From the NCBI RefSeq assembly GCF_036746095.1, contig NZ_DAIOEU010000003.1:1-64000 (forward strand): 64,000 bases of DNA, read 5' to 3'. Below the pieces are notes generated by a model. It saw only the letters and a list, made by a program, of their open reading frames with translations. It had not been told where the DNA came from and ran no database searches. The DNA comes from Dyella_B sp036746095 (GTDB lineage: Bacteria > Pseudomonadota > Gammaproteobacteria > Xanthomonadales > Rhodanobacteraceae). Shown in pieces: positions 36,847-46,332 of the stretch. The number at the start of each line of letters is the position of its first letter. Positions within the stretch are counted from its first letter, which is position 1. The position numbers and the translations under genes are program-made.

Positions 36847-37983
36847 TCAGGACGTGGAATCCATCTGACCGTAGTAGTCGACGCGCAAGCTGTAATCGAC
36901 AGCTTCGCTTGTCTGGCTGGAGACCGTCGCACCGATGTTGACCGCGCTCATCGCTGCTGATGCAAGCCGCGCACCGACATCCGCCAGGGCTTGTTTCACC
37001 TGAAGCATGACGGAGGTGATGTACTTCATCTGCTCGAAGAGCTGGTCCTGACGCTTCATTTCGGTGTCGACGATCGCCTGCTGCTGTGCCACATTAAGCT
37101 GGAATCGCCGCTCATCGTACGCGCCGGCCGCTGTCGCGACCTGCGCACTTGCCTTGTAGACCTCCACTTGCGCGTCGAATTCTCTCAGCGCGGTATCGAC
37201 GATCGCGATCTCGGCTTTCAGACGTGTGTCGTAAAGCTCGACCTGCGCACGCCATCCATCCAGAACCAGACGGTTCTGCTCGATGGCCACCTGCATGTTG
37301 GAGATCTCAAGCTGCGATTGGGCGCGGTAAAGCTCGATGTTCTGACCTTCGGCTTGGATGGCTGACGTCACCGCAAAACGCAGGTTCTCGATGGCGATGG
37401 TTTGCTCTTGAATGTAGACGTCGCGATTGATCTGCTGCCGCTTGTTCCTCGCATCGGCACGTGCTTCCGTCACGCGTTTGTTGAGTAGCCCGTTCGGTTC
37501 CTCGAATCCCCGCGACGCGTATTCGTCGAAGGCCTGCGAGATCGCGCGCTGCTCTTCGGCATAGGCTTCGCTATACGCCCTATTGCGCATCGCCTGGGCG
37601 ACCGATGCCGGCAGCGGGTTGCCACCCAGCAGCGTCATAAGCGTGCTGCGAATCGTGCTGGCCAAGTCCGAGACGTATTGCAGGGGCGGGACGACGGGCA
37701 CGGTGATCACCGGTGGTGTTCCCGGATCCGGCGGCGGTGTCAGCGTCAGGTCGCCCGGTGCATTGGGCGCGGCAAGCGTGGGAAAGCCACTCAAGGCCAA
37801 CTGCGGCGAAAAGTTCGCGTTGAAGTTGACCGATGACACCGGCAGGTTGGCGATCTCGCTTGCCAGCAATTGCGCGGTCGCAAAGGCCTGCTGCGCGATC
37901 CCCGACCACTTATCGTAGGCATCGTAGACGATCGGTTCCGCACCGGTGGCCGCCGGGTAAAGAAGTGCGGGCTGGCTCGACAT
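36847..37983 (-). CDS. Virion structural protein, coiled-coil
   Basis: 378 aa. A Pro-rich segment at about 85-105 is followed by a long predicted coiled coil (about 140-320) rich in Gln, Glu, Arg and Ala. The C-terminus is small-residue-rich (ASAAMSAVNIGATVSSQ). Its start overlaps the upstream stop as TGATG. It is probably a tail or ejection-channel component; the exact family is not recognised. Confidence 0.65.
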   Translation of the reverse strand: MSSQPALLYPAATGAEPIVYDAYDKWSGIAQQAFATAQLLASEIANLPVSSVNFNANFSPQLALSGFPTLAAPNAPGDLTLTPPPDPGTPPVITVPVVPPLQYVSDLASTIRSTLMTLLGGNPLPASVAQAMRNRAYSEAYAEEQRAISQAFDEYASRGFEEPNGLLNKRVTEARADARNKRQQINRDVYIQEQTIAIENLRFAVTSAIQAEGQNIELYRAQSQLEISNMQVAIEQNRLVLDGWRAQVELYDTRLKAEIAIVDTALREFDAQVEVYKASAQVATAAGAYDERRFQLNVAQQQAIVDTEMKRQDQLFEQMKYITSVMLQVKQALADVGARLASAAMSAVNIGATVSSQTSEAVDYSLRVDYYGQMDSTS

Positions 37984-39302
37984 CAGATCAATCTCCCGGT
38001 GAGGACCATGGGTAGTGCCAGGACGTCATAGAGTTCGAAGTCGCTGCCCGTGGGGTCGTTGCAAAGCTCGAACTGCCAGTACACCGAGCGAAAACCGCGA
38101 CCGATATCCACGCGGTGCTCGCGCGGGTCGCCCGGCCGTCCCTGCTGCATGCGGTAGGTGTAGGTGCAAAGTTCGCCATCGAACGTCGTGGCCTGCACGC
38201 GCATGTACAGGTCGCCTTGCGCGCTCGTGCCCAGATAGGCCCTGTCGATGCGCTTCAAGCTGGACGTACCGAAATTCTTTAGGCCGGTGATGATCGACGT
38301 CTGGATCGCGGCACCGTTATCCGTCTCGGCGCTGAGCAGGTAGATGCCCGTAGCACACGCACCATACAGCTGACCGCCGATCATCGCGTAGCTGTTGAAC
38401 GGGAAGTTCGAATAGCTGCGCATCGCCTTCGTTTCGGCTGTCATCACCCACGCAGTGTAGGTGTCCTGCCCGGTGCTTAGCGATACCCCGACATGAAATC
38501 CGTCGCGGATACCGGCCAGGATTTTGGCGATCTCACTGATGCCATCGGCCATCACCAGCGTATCGTTGAGGAAGACGGTGATCTGGGCAGAACCGGCAAG
38601 CGTAGCGCTGGCCAGGAAGTGATCTACCAAGCCCATTCGCACGATCAATGCCGCCACATCGGCAAGGCTCATCGTATCCATGAGTCCTTGCAGCACGCGC
38701 GCCAGCGCGCTGGACCGATCCGAGATTGTGAAGAAGTCCAGGAGCGCCAGGATGAAGTTGGCATCGGCCTGGTCGCCCAACCTCAACTGGTCAACGAGTG
38801 CATAGATCGGTAGCCCGCTGTTGGTGATGTTCAGCGTGGGACCCGCCAGGGCCAACACCATGCCGGAGAACGGAATCGGTGTGAGGACTTGGGCCTGGTG
38901 ACCGCGCTGCGCCCTGACGATCGAGGTCTGGTCCGTGGCCAATGCACCGCGTTTGCGCGTCGCGGCAACACTGTCGTCATAGATCGTGGCCGCGATGGCG
39001 TTGGCTACATGGGCACGCTGTGCATTGACGAGACCGTAGGACGGCGCCAGCGATGCCGCCGCTGCGGTCGCAGCATGCAGATGCTTGGCGCCCACGAGGT
39101 CTAGAGCGCTACTCAATCGTGCTCGCTTGCGCCGTACCGCCTGCACAGTGGCCGTGGACGTCGTGCCTGCGTTGATCGTCGCGGCTCGGGCGCGTTGTCC
39201 TGTAACAATGGTTTCCGACACCGGAAGTGCGAATGCATGGTGGGCATGCGCGGCGGTGACCGATGCAGTGAGGCCTTCGTAGGCTTCGAAGATGATATCC
39301 AT
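37983..39302 (-). CDS. Tail-associated virion protein, unknown
   Basis: 439 aa from ATG 39302 (TGATG overlap). The N-terminal half is Ala-rich and holds repeated segments of about 30-35 residues in which VxAxRxxRA-like pieces recur, as in GQRARAATIN, VRRKRARLSS, NAQRAHVANA and TRKRGALATD. The C-terminal half (about 230-439) looks globular and beta-rich. No known domain is recognised. It sits in the tail gene run with tight overlaps on both sides. Confidence 0.6.
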   Translation of the reverse strand: MDIIFEAYEGLTASVTAAHAHHAFALPVSETIVTGQRARAATINAGTTSTATVQAVRRKRARLSSALDLVGAKHLHAATAAAASLAPSYGLVNAQRAHVANAIAATIYDDSVAATRKRGALATDQTSIVRAQRGHQAQVLTPIPFSGMVLALAGPTLNITNSGLPIYALVDQLRLGDQADANFILALLDFFTISDRSSALARVLQGLMDTMSLADVAALIVRMGLVDHFLASATLAGSAQITVFLNDTLVMADGISEIAKILAGIRDGFHVGVSLSTGQDTYTAWVMTAETKAMRSYSNFPFNSYAMIGGQLYGACATGIYLLSAETDNGAAIQTSIITGLKNFGTSSLKRIDRAYLGTSAQGDLYMRVQATTFDGELCTYTYRMQQGRPGDPREHRVDIGRGFRSVYWQFELCNDPTGSDFELYDVLALPMVLTGRLI

Positions 39303-39793
39303 CAACTCAGCCCTCCCACGGCATCACCGCTTGCGTACATGCAAGCGCTGACCACGAGTGGCCCAGTGCTCTTTACAGCTGAGGTGTAAAGGAGCGTCCC
39401 ATTCTGCAAATAACTGACAATGCCTCCCGAGCGGCGGATCTCGAACTTATCGCTACTGGCTCGCGCGACGGCCGATGTTTTAGGGACGCCGTGCTCGACG
39501 ACCTGCACCATATCGCTACTGTTGGTCGACTGAAAATACAGGCCGAAGTCCAGTGTATCCGGAACGGTTTGATGCATTCGCGTCGACTTCAAGCCGATGA
39601 CGGTGCCGATATCACCCGCCTGTACCACGAAGACGGTGTGCAGATTGCCATCGAGCTGCTGGATGCTGTTGGCACCTGCATTCCAGCCCACGACCGCCGT
39701 TGTCTTCACGTAGCCGGGCGCCGGTGCCACCGCTGGAATTTCCGGGCAAACCAGGCAGCCGGATGCATCGAAGCTGCAGTCGATCCCGCTCAT
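39302..39793 (-). CDS. Virion protein, unknown
   Basis: 163 aa from ATG 39793, which overlaps the upstream stop as ATGA; the longer ORF would run through the 84-aa gene in another frame. The sequence GLYFQSTNSSDMVQVVEHG and the C-terminal YLQNGTLLYTSA suggest a lectin/concanavalin-like beta sandwich of the type used in tail appendages. This is an impression only. Confidence 0.6.
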   Translation of the reverse strand: MSGIDCSFDASGCLVCPEIPAVAPAPGYVKTTAVVGWNAGANSIQQLDGNLHTVFVVQAGDIGTVIGLKSTRMHQTVPDTLDFGLYFQSTNSSDMVQVVEHGVPKTSAVARASSDKFEIRRSGGIVSYLQNGTLLYTSAVKSTGPLVVSACMYASGDAVGGLS

Positions 39794-40044
39794 GGATAGC
39801 ACGCCGTTGTCACGGTGAGAACGGCGTAGCCATTCGGCAACGTGAAAGTAGACCCTTCCTTGAACGTGAAACTCTGCACGCCATAGGGGCCTTGGCAGAT
39901 GTAGGTGACGTAACAGCCAGTCAATCCAGGCGCCGGTGATGGTGACGGTGCGGGCGCCCGAGGCGGGCACGTGCGGCTATAGGGCTGATAGGCGTTCCCT
40001 GGTACCGGTGGCACGTACGTTTGCTCGAACGGTTTGATCAGCAC
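39790..40044 (-). CDS. Small Pro/Cys-containing virion protein
   Basis: 84 aa. The N-terminal half is Pro-rich (PRAPAPSPSPAPG). The C-terminal half is beta-rich with three Cys (TGCYVTYIC and TTACYP). It overlaps the next gene as ATGA and the previous one by seven bases. It may be a short tail fibre linker or tip protein. No family is recognised. Confidence 0.55.
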   Translation of the reverse strand: MLIKPFEQTYVPPVPGNAYQPYSRTCPPRAPAPSPSPAPGLTGCYVTYICQGPYGVQSFTFKEGSTFTLPNGYAVLTVTTACYP

Positions 40045-40655
40045 GGGCAGTCTCCGATCACCGCGCCGGTGACCGCTGAGATGGTGAATGTCGGGACACC
40101 GCTAAAGCCGCTCGGGAAGGAGAAAGAAAAACGCAGCTTGCCGCCCGTCACATTGATGGTGTTGGATGTTGGATCAAGCAGTGTCGCGCGGTAGGCCACC
40201 GAACCACTTCCCGTCTGGAACGACACATTGAGTGTTTGGGTCCATACGGCCGTTCCATTGGCATCAAGCAGCGTCACGGTACAACCTGACGAAAGCTGGT
40301 AAGACGCACTGGCGTTAGGGGTAACCGTCAACGTGCCTTGCAGCGTCCAGGATGCACCTGAGGCACCATTGGCGATGCATGCCGGCACCGGCGTCCGCGT
40401 CACTGCATTGCAGGGCACATCGAACGTCGCCGTCATACCTACAGGACCAAACGAACCCGACGCACTCTGCGAGAAGCTGGAGTAGTCGTTGAACGTGTCG
40501 GCGATATCGCCGGATGCAGGCGGCGTGAAGCAAGTTGGTAGCCCACCATTGCAGCAGCCTATGATACTCACATCCCATGTCGCTACGTTGAAAGCGGCCG
40601 GCGCCGCAGGGCAGTCTTCCACGCAGCCGACAAAGTCCGTCCAAAAGCAGCTCAC
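40038..40655 (-). CDS. Cys-rich virion protein
   Basis: 205 aa with Cys clusters at the N-terminus (SCFWTDFVGCVEDC, GCCNGGLPTC) and a C-terminal DCPC. The middle is beta-rich with Thr/Ser repeats, resembling a carbohydrate-binding or immunoglobulin-like sandwich. No signal peptide is seen. It belongs to the tail run and its family is not recognised. Confidence 0.55.
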   Translation of the reverse strand: MSCFWTDFVGCVEDCPAAPAAFNVATWDVSIIGCCNGGLPTCFTPPASGDIADTFNDYSSFSQSASGSFGPVGMTATFDVPCNAVTRTPVPACIANGASGASWTLQGTLTVTPNASASYQLSSGCTVTLLDANGTAVWTQTLNVSFQTGSGSVAYRATLLDPTSNTINVTGGKLRFSFSFPSGFSGVPTFTISAVTGAVIGDCPC

Positions 40656-40665
40656 CGGTCGATGC

Positions 40666-41124
40666 TCAGCTCAGGTTGAACAAGTTGATGTCTTGCTCGG
40701 CACCGGACACCAGCGCGACGGACGGCAGGATCATCTCCGCGCTCGAATCAACGCCGCAGGTGCCCTGCACGCGCGGATAGATGAAGGTGGTATCAGCCGT
40801 AGTGCCGTCGTCAGCGCTGTTCGCGCAGAAGCGCCAGAACGCCGCGTTGCCCGAGGCCGCGTTCGTGCCTTTCCACGCTTCCGATGCCGTCTTTGACAAG
40901 ACGCCGTTGACGGCGGGCGTCGCGAAGGTCAAACCCGTCGCTCCCCCTGTCAAACTGATCTTGCACAACAACACCGCACTCGCATCGACAGCGGCGTCCG
41001 CACTGGCCGGGATGGTGCCCGCGTTGGTGCTGAAGATGTACAGAAAGCCGCCATCCAGCTGCGACTTCACGCTGCCGGTGGTGAAGGAGCCATTCGACAA
41101 AGCGGTAGACCAAAGACAGGACAT
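40666..41124 (-). CDS. Virion protein, paralogue of the next gene
   Basis: 152 aa from ATG 41124 with GAGGT upstream; the ORF extends further without need. It aligns along most of its length with the 154-aa product of 41135-41599: both have a PxSADAA box, an FWRF/WFRL core, a PRVQG/PRIDG box, AEMIL and a C-terminal INLF/INAF. A tandem duplication in the tail module is inferred. The function is unknown. Confidence 0.65.
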   Translation of the reverse strand: MSCLWSTALSNGSFTTGSVKSQLDGGFLYIFSTNAGTIPASADAAVDASAVLLCKISLTGGATGLTFATPAVNGVLSKTASEAWKGTNAASGNAAFWRFCANSADDGTTADTTFIYPRVQGTCGVDSSAEMILPSVALVSGAEQDINLFNLS

Positions 41125-41134
41125 GACGCGTACC

Positions 41135-41599
41135 TCAGAGTGGTGGAAGAGCGAAGACAAAAGCGTTGATCGGGTACTGCACGCCCGCTGTGAGCAGCGG
41201 CTGGGCCAAAATCATTTCGGCCGGTGCCGACGTGGTGCCGATCGCACCATCGATGCGGGGAAGCGTGAGGCTGTCGCCACCACCATCTACGCCGTTGGCG
41301 ACGAGACGAAACCATCCGGCCGTGCCGCTCAGTGCTGCGGACAAGCGCCAGTTCTGACCCAGCGCGATTGACATGGACGACCCGAACAATTGGAACTCCA
41401 ACCCATTGGCCGGTTGCCCGGCGACCCATGGCGCACCTTGGTTGGTAATCACGCCAAGCAGCGTGCCGACTTCGGCCGCATCTGCTGAACTTGGCTGTGT
41501 GCCCGCAAAGACGCGGATGGCTCCGTTCTTGAAAATGTCTGCGAAGGCATGCGGCCCAAGCAGCAGCTGCTTGAACGCCGTAGAGAGGTTGAGAGCCAT
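41135..41599 (-). CDS. Virion protein, paralogue of the previous gene
   Basis: 154 aa beginning MALNLSTAFKQLLLGPHAF. The shared boxes with the 152-aa neighbour are SSADAAEVG, GWFRLVANG, LPRIDGAIG and AEMIL. It directly follows the 873-codon gene (the stop overlaps this start). Possibly a tail adaptor or fibre-base subunit; not recognised. Confidence 0.65.
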   Translation of the reverse strand: MALNLSTAFKQLLLGPHAFADIFKNGAIRVFAGTQPSSADAAEVGTLLGVITNQGAPWVAGQPANGLEFQLFGSSMSIALGQNWRLSAALSGTAGWFRLVANGVDGGGDSLTLPRIDGAIGTTSAPAEMILAQPLLTAGVQYPINAFVFALPPL

Positions 41600-44220
41600 T
41601 AGACAACCTTTGAGAAGATCAGCCAGTCATGGTCGGGAAGCGGGACACTGGCCAGTGCTCGGCCGCCTCGCGGGTTGAGTTGTGCGGCGGTCATCCAGGC
41701 CGCGTTATTGATGACGTCGTACGTGGAGACCCAGCAACCACAGTTGGTGTATGGCGGCGGTGCGACAGGCGGATCGCCCGAAAGCACACGGCAGCACTGC
41801 GGTACCGGACTCACCTGGTAACTGAAAATCCATTCGCCGAAGCGCTCGACCCAGTAGGCCTGCACCGTCGCGCTGTTCGCCGGCGATAACCATGTCAGGA
41901 AATCACTCGATCCCTCGACCGGTATCGTGCACGTAAAGACCGGACACACCACGACACCATCCGGGATCGGATACCAGTGCTCATCGATGAGCGCGCCACC
42001 CTTGAACATCCGAACACCATGCGCGTTGGCTGGCGTGAAGGGCCAGCACTGCTGCCAGTCGGGATTGACACCGATGATGCCTCCCGACTCGCCCGCGATG
42101 AATTCTGGCCGCATGCCAGCGACTACAAAAGCAGCCTGGCGGACATCTGCCACCAGCACGTCGCTGGGCGTGAAGTTTTGCGCTTTCGTTTTGAACTCGA
42201 CCGCGTACTGCACGCAGTGCGTCAGGTCGGTAAACCACTGTGCGGATGCATCACCGATGCCAAGGTAATGGGTATCGGGCGAGTTGGCGATGCCTTCCGT
42301 TTCGTTGGTGTTGGCCACGAAGGCGAACACCAGCTCGTTGTTCGGTCCGTAATCGACCGCCTGCGCAATCGCGCGAAACTTCGTTATCGCACCCACGTTC
42401 GTCGCGGGCTGCGTCGGATTGCCGGTGTAGTCATGCCACACCACGCTGGTGCCCACATCGGCACCGTTGATCGCGAAGACCAGTTCTACCGCACGACCCT
42501 CCATGCCATTGGGCTGGCTTTGCCCGCGCGTATCGAGCGCACTGTAATCCGCGTAGGTGCCGTAATCGCGAAGGCAAACTGCCCGTGTTCCATCGCTGCT
42601 GAAACGCCACTGGCTGGCGTACTTCAGGCTGCTGCAGGTATCCGGCGGTAGCGTGCCACCCGTCGAAGGCGGTGGCATTGCTCCCATGTCGACGAGCGTG
42701 CCACCACGCCACCCCCAGGGATCCGTGGTGTCTGTGCCGCAGATCACCTGTTCCGGGTCAATACGCAGCGCGCGTACCGGCACGTCGGCCCACCAAACCC
42801 TCAGATAACGCGTCCATCCGTTGTGCGTGAAGTCCGAAGGCTGATCGGCAGGATGGTGGATCAACGCAATCAGGCGATCACTGTTGCCATTGGGCATGAC
42901 ACACGCACCCCAGACAAGCCCACCGTTGGGCGCCAGCGCGATCGCTCGCCCGCGGCTGAAGATATGCCGCCCCATGCCCGGCTCGACGTCGCTACTGGTA
43001 GGTGACGTCGCACGTGGATAGGTCAACCAACAATCGCCGACGGCATTGGTGAACTCGTACAGCGGCGAGAGCGGTGCGTCGGCGGTCCCATACGTGGCAG
43101 GGTAGGTTTCCCATGCCAGGTTCACGCTGGCGAAGCCGTGCCAGCTGAGTGGCGGCAACGCCTCATCGCTACTCTTCCATGCCATGTTGCCGGCGTGAAT
43201 CCATCGGTCGTTGTCGGCAAGGGTGAGTGCGCAATACCCATTACAACAACCGGCGTCCGCGAGAGCCGACCGTCCGAAGTTGGCGACCAGTGGACTATCC
43301 GGAATATTCCATTCCGCAATGGCTGCCGCGGCGCTTCCCGTCACCGCCCGAAATTCGTACGTTGAGAAAACATCTTTGCGCGTGAAGCCTGTGAACGGTC
43401 CAACGATCCAGTCGGCACTGTAACCTTCCTTCGTCAAGCGGTCGTACGCGTTCTGGTACGTCGGCGGATACACCGCGCTGCTGGCGACATCGGTGCCATT
43501 TACCGCCATAAGACGCGCGGTGGTTTCCGCCAGGCGACCGTAACCACGCAGGCGCAAGGTTGCTGGCTGTTGGCCAGCGGCGACACGTACAGCGTTCAAG
43601 CCCTCGAACAAACCTTGCTGTACCGCGATGTTATCGGCTTGAAACAACGGCACGAAGGGAGCCAGTTCAAGCCGGAATGACGACCATGTACCTGTCGGCA
43701 CCGTACCTTCTTGAGGCGAACCACCTTGATATTGCGGCCCACGAAGCGAGTAATACAGGAATGGCACCGCAACGGTTTCGCGCGGTCCATAGCCCGCATC
43801 AGGGTCCGCCGACAGCAGCACTTCACCCCACACGCCACCGGCCGTCCAGCGCGTCCTATCCAACCCTGGCGCCGTGTTTAGCGCATCGTAGGGTCCTGCA
43901 CTCGCATCCGGAATGATGGGGATGCCGACGCCGAACGGCGCATCCGACCACGCCGGATAGACGACGAATCCGCGTGGCACCCAAAGCGACGAGCCGACTG
44001 CTGGCTGAGACGTCTGTTCTCCCGGTGCTGTGATGGTGACACGCGGTAGCCCATCCACCAGCTGCGCGTGGATGGTGGTCCCATCAGCAAGCCGCTGCGT
44101 TCGCTGTTGGATATCACCGATATCCACCATGCTGCCGACCAGCTTACGTGCAAGAGCAACAACGTTCGGCGGAACAGGTTGTGTTGAATTCAACCACCAG
44201 ATGCCGTCGTACGAAGACAC
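41599..44220 (-). CDS. Large tail protein (tail hub or fibre candidate)
   Basis: 873 aa from a GTG at 44220, three bases after the upstream stop. It is Trp- and Tyr-rich throughout, with a short Cys cluster GCCNGYCALTL near residue 320. Residues about 200-330 (LNAVRVAAGQQPATL, AYDRLTKEGYSADWI) resemble the layout of a CAP/SCP domain, but the usual His ligands are not apparent. No tail-spike endoglycosidase motif is recognised. Large size and place in the operon suggest a host-contacting tail component. Confidence 0.6.
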   Translation of the reverse strand: MSSYDGIWWLNSTQPVPPNVVALARKLVGSMVDIGDIQQRTQRLADGTTIHAQLVDGLPRVTITAPGEQTSQPAVGSSLWVPRGFVVYPAWSDAPFGVGIPIIPDASAGPYDALNTAPGLDRTRWTAGGVWGEVLLSADPDAGYGPRETVAVPFLYYSLRGPQYQGGSPQEGTVPTGTWSSFRLELAPFVPLFQADNIAVQQGLFEGLNAVRVAAGQQPATLRLRGYGRLAETTARLMAVNGTDVASSAVYPPTYQNAYDRLTKEGYSADWIVGPFTGFTRKDVFSTYEFRAVTGSAAAAIAEWNIPDSPLVANFGRSALADAGCCNGYCALTLADNDRWIHAGNMAWKSSDEALPPLSWHGFASVNLAWETYPATYGTADAPLSPLYEFTNAVGDCWLTYPRATSPTSSDVEPGMGRHIFSRGRAIALAPNGGLVWGACVMPNGNSDRLIALIHHPADQPSDFTHNGWTRYLRVWWADVPVRALRIDPEQVICGTDTTDPWGWRGGTLVDMGAMPPPSTGGTLPPDTCSSLKYASQWRFSSDGTRAVCLRDYGTYADYSALDTRGQSQPNGMEGRAVELVFAINGADVGTSVVWHDYTGNPTQPATNVGAITKFRAIAQAVDYGPNNELVFAFVANTNETEGIANSPDTHYLGIGDASAQWFTDLTHCVQYAVEFKTKAQNFTPSDVLVADVRQAAFVVAGMRPEFIAGESGGIIGVNPDWQQCWPFTPANAHGVRMFKGGALIDEHWYPIPDGVVVCPVFTCTIPVEGSSDFLTWLSPANSATVQAYWVERFGEWIFSYQVSPVPQCCRVLSGDPPVAPPPYTNCGCWVSTYDVINNAAWMTAAQLNPRGGRALASVPLPDHDWLIFSKVV

Positions 44221-44223
44221 CGA

Positions 44224-44808
44224 TCAACCCAGCGGTGTGGCCTGCAGCTGGTAATAGATCTGGATCTGGCCGTTCGCGCCGAGCGACTGGGGGCTATCGA
44301 ACAAAGCGGCTGCAATCAGTTTGCCGGTCGTCGCGCCCTTTGCCGATGCGCCGGCAATCATCCCAGCGCCCGTGATCGTGGCAGCGGAGGCGCCGATGGT
44401 GAACGTCGCCGGGGAGTTGCTGCTGCTGACCGTCTGCCCGCTGGACGCACCGTTGGAGATCCACTGCTGGCGCGTTGCCTGCGTGTAGCCCGTGTACTCG
44501 CCCTGCGTCGAGGCGAACGTGGCGGCGGTGAGCGATGCTGCCGGCGACACATTGTTGCTGAAGGGCGCGATCGAGAACAGCGTCGGGGGTGAGCCGTTGT
44601 TGAAGTAGCAGTTGAGCTGGTCATCCAGGCCTTCGTACGCCACCGTGTTGGCATTCGACACGAACGCTGAACCGTTCTCACTGGTGAAGAAGATGCCGCC
44701 GTATGCGATGCGTTGCGCTGGGAAGAAGATCCCCGAGCCCGTGCGCTCGTAGCGGAAATTGCGCATCGCGCGCGCCAACTCGGCTTTCAGTCGATCAATC
44801 ATGTGCAT
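44224..44808 (-). CDS. Tail protein, unknown
   Basis: 194 aa from ATG 44808; starts at 44820 or 44802 are also possible. After a basic helix (IDRLKAELARAMRNFRYE) the protein is Gly/Ser/Thr/Ala-rich and beta-like. It overlaps or abuts the zinc-ribbon gene. No family is recognised. Confidence 0.6.
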   Translation of the reverse strand: MHMIDRLKAELARAMRNFRYERTGSGIFFPAQRIAYGGIFFTSENGSAFVSNANTVAYEGLDDQLNCYFNNGSPPTLFSIAPFSNNVSPAASLTAATFASTQGEYTGYTQATRQQWISNGASSGQTVSSSNSPATFTIGASAATITGAGMIAGASAKGATTGKLIAAALFDSPQSLGANGQIQIYYQLQATPLG

Positions 44809-44813
44809 GGCGA

Positions 44814-45002
44814 TCACCATTTCCCTTGAGGGCATGTGGATTTAAGGAACTTCGTCTTGTTGAGCAAGGGGCAACCACACACCTTGCAGACTTCGGTTTT
44901 CACCACGGGAAGTTCCCCGTGCGATGGACAGGCGCGACAGGCCGCCAGGCGTGCGTCGATGGTTTCATCGGGCGCCTTCTCGAAAACTTGTTTAAGGGTC
45001 AT
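44814..45002 (-). CDS. Small zinc-ribbon protein
   Basis: 62 aa from ATG 45002, overlapping the upstream stop as ATGA. Four to six Cys form a ribbon-like pattern: CRACPSHG, then CKVCGCPL, then STCPQGKW. Small proteins of this kind are common among podophage tail genes; the role is not established. A longer ORF in the same frame runs into the upstream gene and is rejected. Confidence 0.7.
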   Translation of the reverse strand: MTLKQVFEKAPDETIDARLAACRACPSHGELPVVKTEVCKVCGCPLLNKTKFLKSTCPQGKW

Positions 45003-46279
45003 GTGCCGTTTTGGATGATGGTCGCGACGGCGCGATCGTTCATGGCGAGCGAGGCGGGGCTTCCGCCCTTCCCGCTGACGATGAACCGACTCAGTCCGTC
45101 TTGTTGGACGAATGCGGCGGCGGCCTGGTCGTAGATCGGATACGTAAACACACTGCTCAAGGGAAGCACGCCCAGCTCGGTACCGACATAAGGGATGCCA
45201 TCGGTGCCTGCCCAAAGTGGCACTGGCTTGTCGACCTTTTCCAGATGGAGCACCTCAGAGGGCGCCATCGCCATCGAGCCCGGAATCACCCCGGCCGCAC
45301 AAGCAACGGATAGCGTCGTGGAATCGATGGCATCGCCCTGGAGCACATAGGTCTTTTTCTTCGTGCCGAGGTAAAGAAGAAAGCGTGGCGTATCCGGAGC
45401 GGCGATCATCGTGATGTCGTCAGGCAACAGCAAACCGTTGAGCGTAGGCCGCCATAGCCCGTAGTACATCGGCTCCGACCATATCAGGCGCCGGCCCAGT
45501 GTCCCGAAAAGCCGACCAGCCTTGGCCAGGAGATTCTTGGCCGGTGGAAACGGCTCGCAGAACTGCGTGGCTAAGATGCGGGCCCGTACACCTGTACCGA
45601 TCAAAAAGGCGCCTGCACCCGGAAGTGTCGATCCTGCGTAGAACAGTTCCGTTCCGTTCGGTTCCGTGACGTACATCCTTGCTTCCACCGCGTCGCCAGC
45701 TTGCGATGTCGGGACGTCGACGATCTGAATGCCACCACCGTCGATGACGTCCACAAACGTGGTGTCCGGCGCACCACCCTCTTCCCGTATCGCGTTGGCG
45801 AACGTCATCGTAACGCCGTAACGCCCAGCCGGCAGGCCGCCTGTTGCGTTCGCCACCACGTCGAACGATGGCAATGGCGTCTCCACACCGAGCGGCGCCA
45901 CCGTGCCCGACAAGTCCATCTGTCCTGTTTGCGCACCATTGGACCAGCGCAGCCGCTGGCCAATGACGGCACAGCTCACATCGCCCCCGTTGAGGTTCTG
46001 GGCGATCGAGGTAAGGTTTCCATCGCTATCGATGCGATAGAGCTGGGTGGTGTCGGCCACAAGTCCAAAGCTCAGTAAGTCATGTGACCACAACGAGTGC
46101 GCGTTCACCAGCGCCGCGAAGGGGGTATAGCCAGTGCGGCGTGTGACGACGCCATCCTTGTCAATATCGACGTTGTCGGCTCGGACGACGTGGCGATCGC
46201 TGACCTTGATCGGTCGGCTGCGGTTATCGACACCGCCGCCAAACTCCAGATCCGTGTATCCATCCTCACGACTTACCAT
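44999..46279 (-). CDS. Virion stabilisation/tail protein, beta-propeller-like
   Basis: 426 aa from ATG 46279. The N-terminus has the pattern DNVDIDKDGVVTRRTGYT followed by repeated beta-rich segments (LWSHDLLSFGLVADTTQLYRI), as in several podophage structural proteins of the P22 gp10-like type. Residues 150-200 resemble a fibronectin-like insert (PAGRYGVTMTFAN). It precedes the zinc-ribbon gene and follows the tail-fibre chaperone gene after a 50-base gap. Confidence 0.6.
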   Translation of the reverse strand: MVSREDGYTDLEFGGGVDNRSRPIKVSDRHVVRADNVDIDKDGVVTRRTGYTPFAALVNAHSLWSHDLLSFGLVADTTQLYRIDSDGNLTSIAQNLNGGDVSCAVIGQRLRWSNGAQTGQMDLSGTVAPLGVETPLPSFDVVANATGGLPAGRYGVTMTFANAIREEGGAPDTTFVDVIDGGGIQIVDVPTSQAGDAVEARMYVTEPNGTELFYAGSTLPGAGAFLIGTGVRARILATQFCEPFPPAKNLLAKAGRLFGTLGRRLIWSEPMYYGLWRPTLNGLLLPDDITMIAAPDTPRFLLYLGTKKKTYVLQGDAIDSTTLSVACAAGVIPGSMAMAPSEVLHLEKVDKPVPLWAGTDGIPYVGTELGVLPLSSVFTYPIYDQAAAAFVQQDGLSRFIVSGKGGSPASLAMNDRAVATIIQNGT

Positions 46280-46332
46280 CACTTAATATGTCTCTAAGGT
46301 AGCTGTTAGCGCAGCTCGGCGCCCCGAACTTT

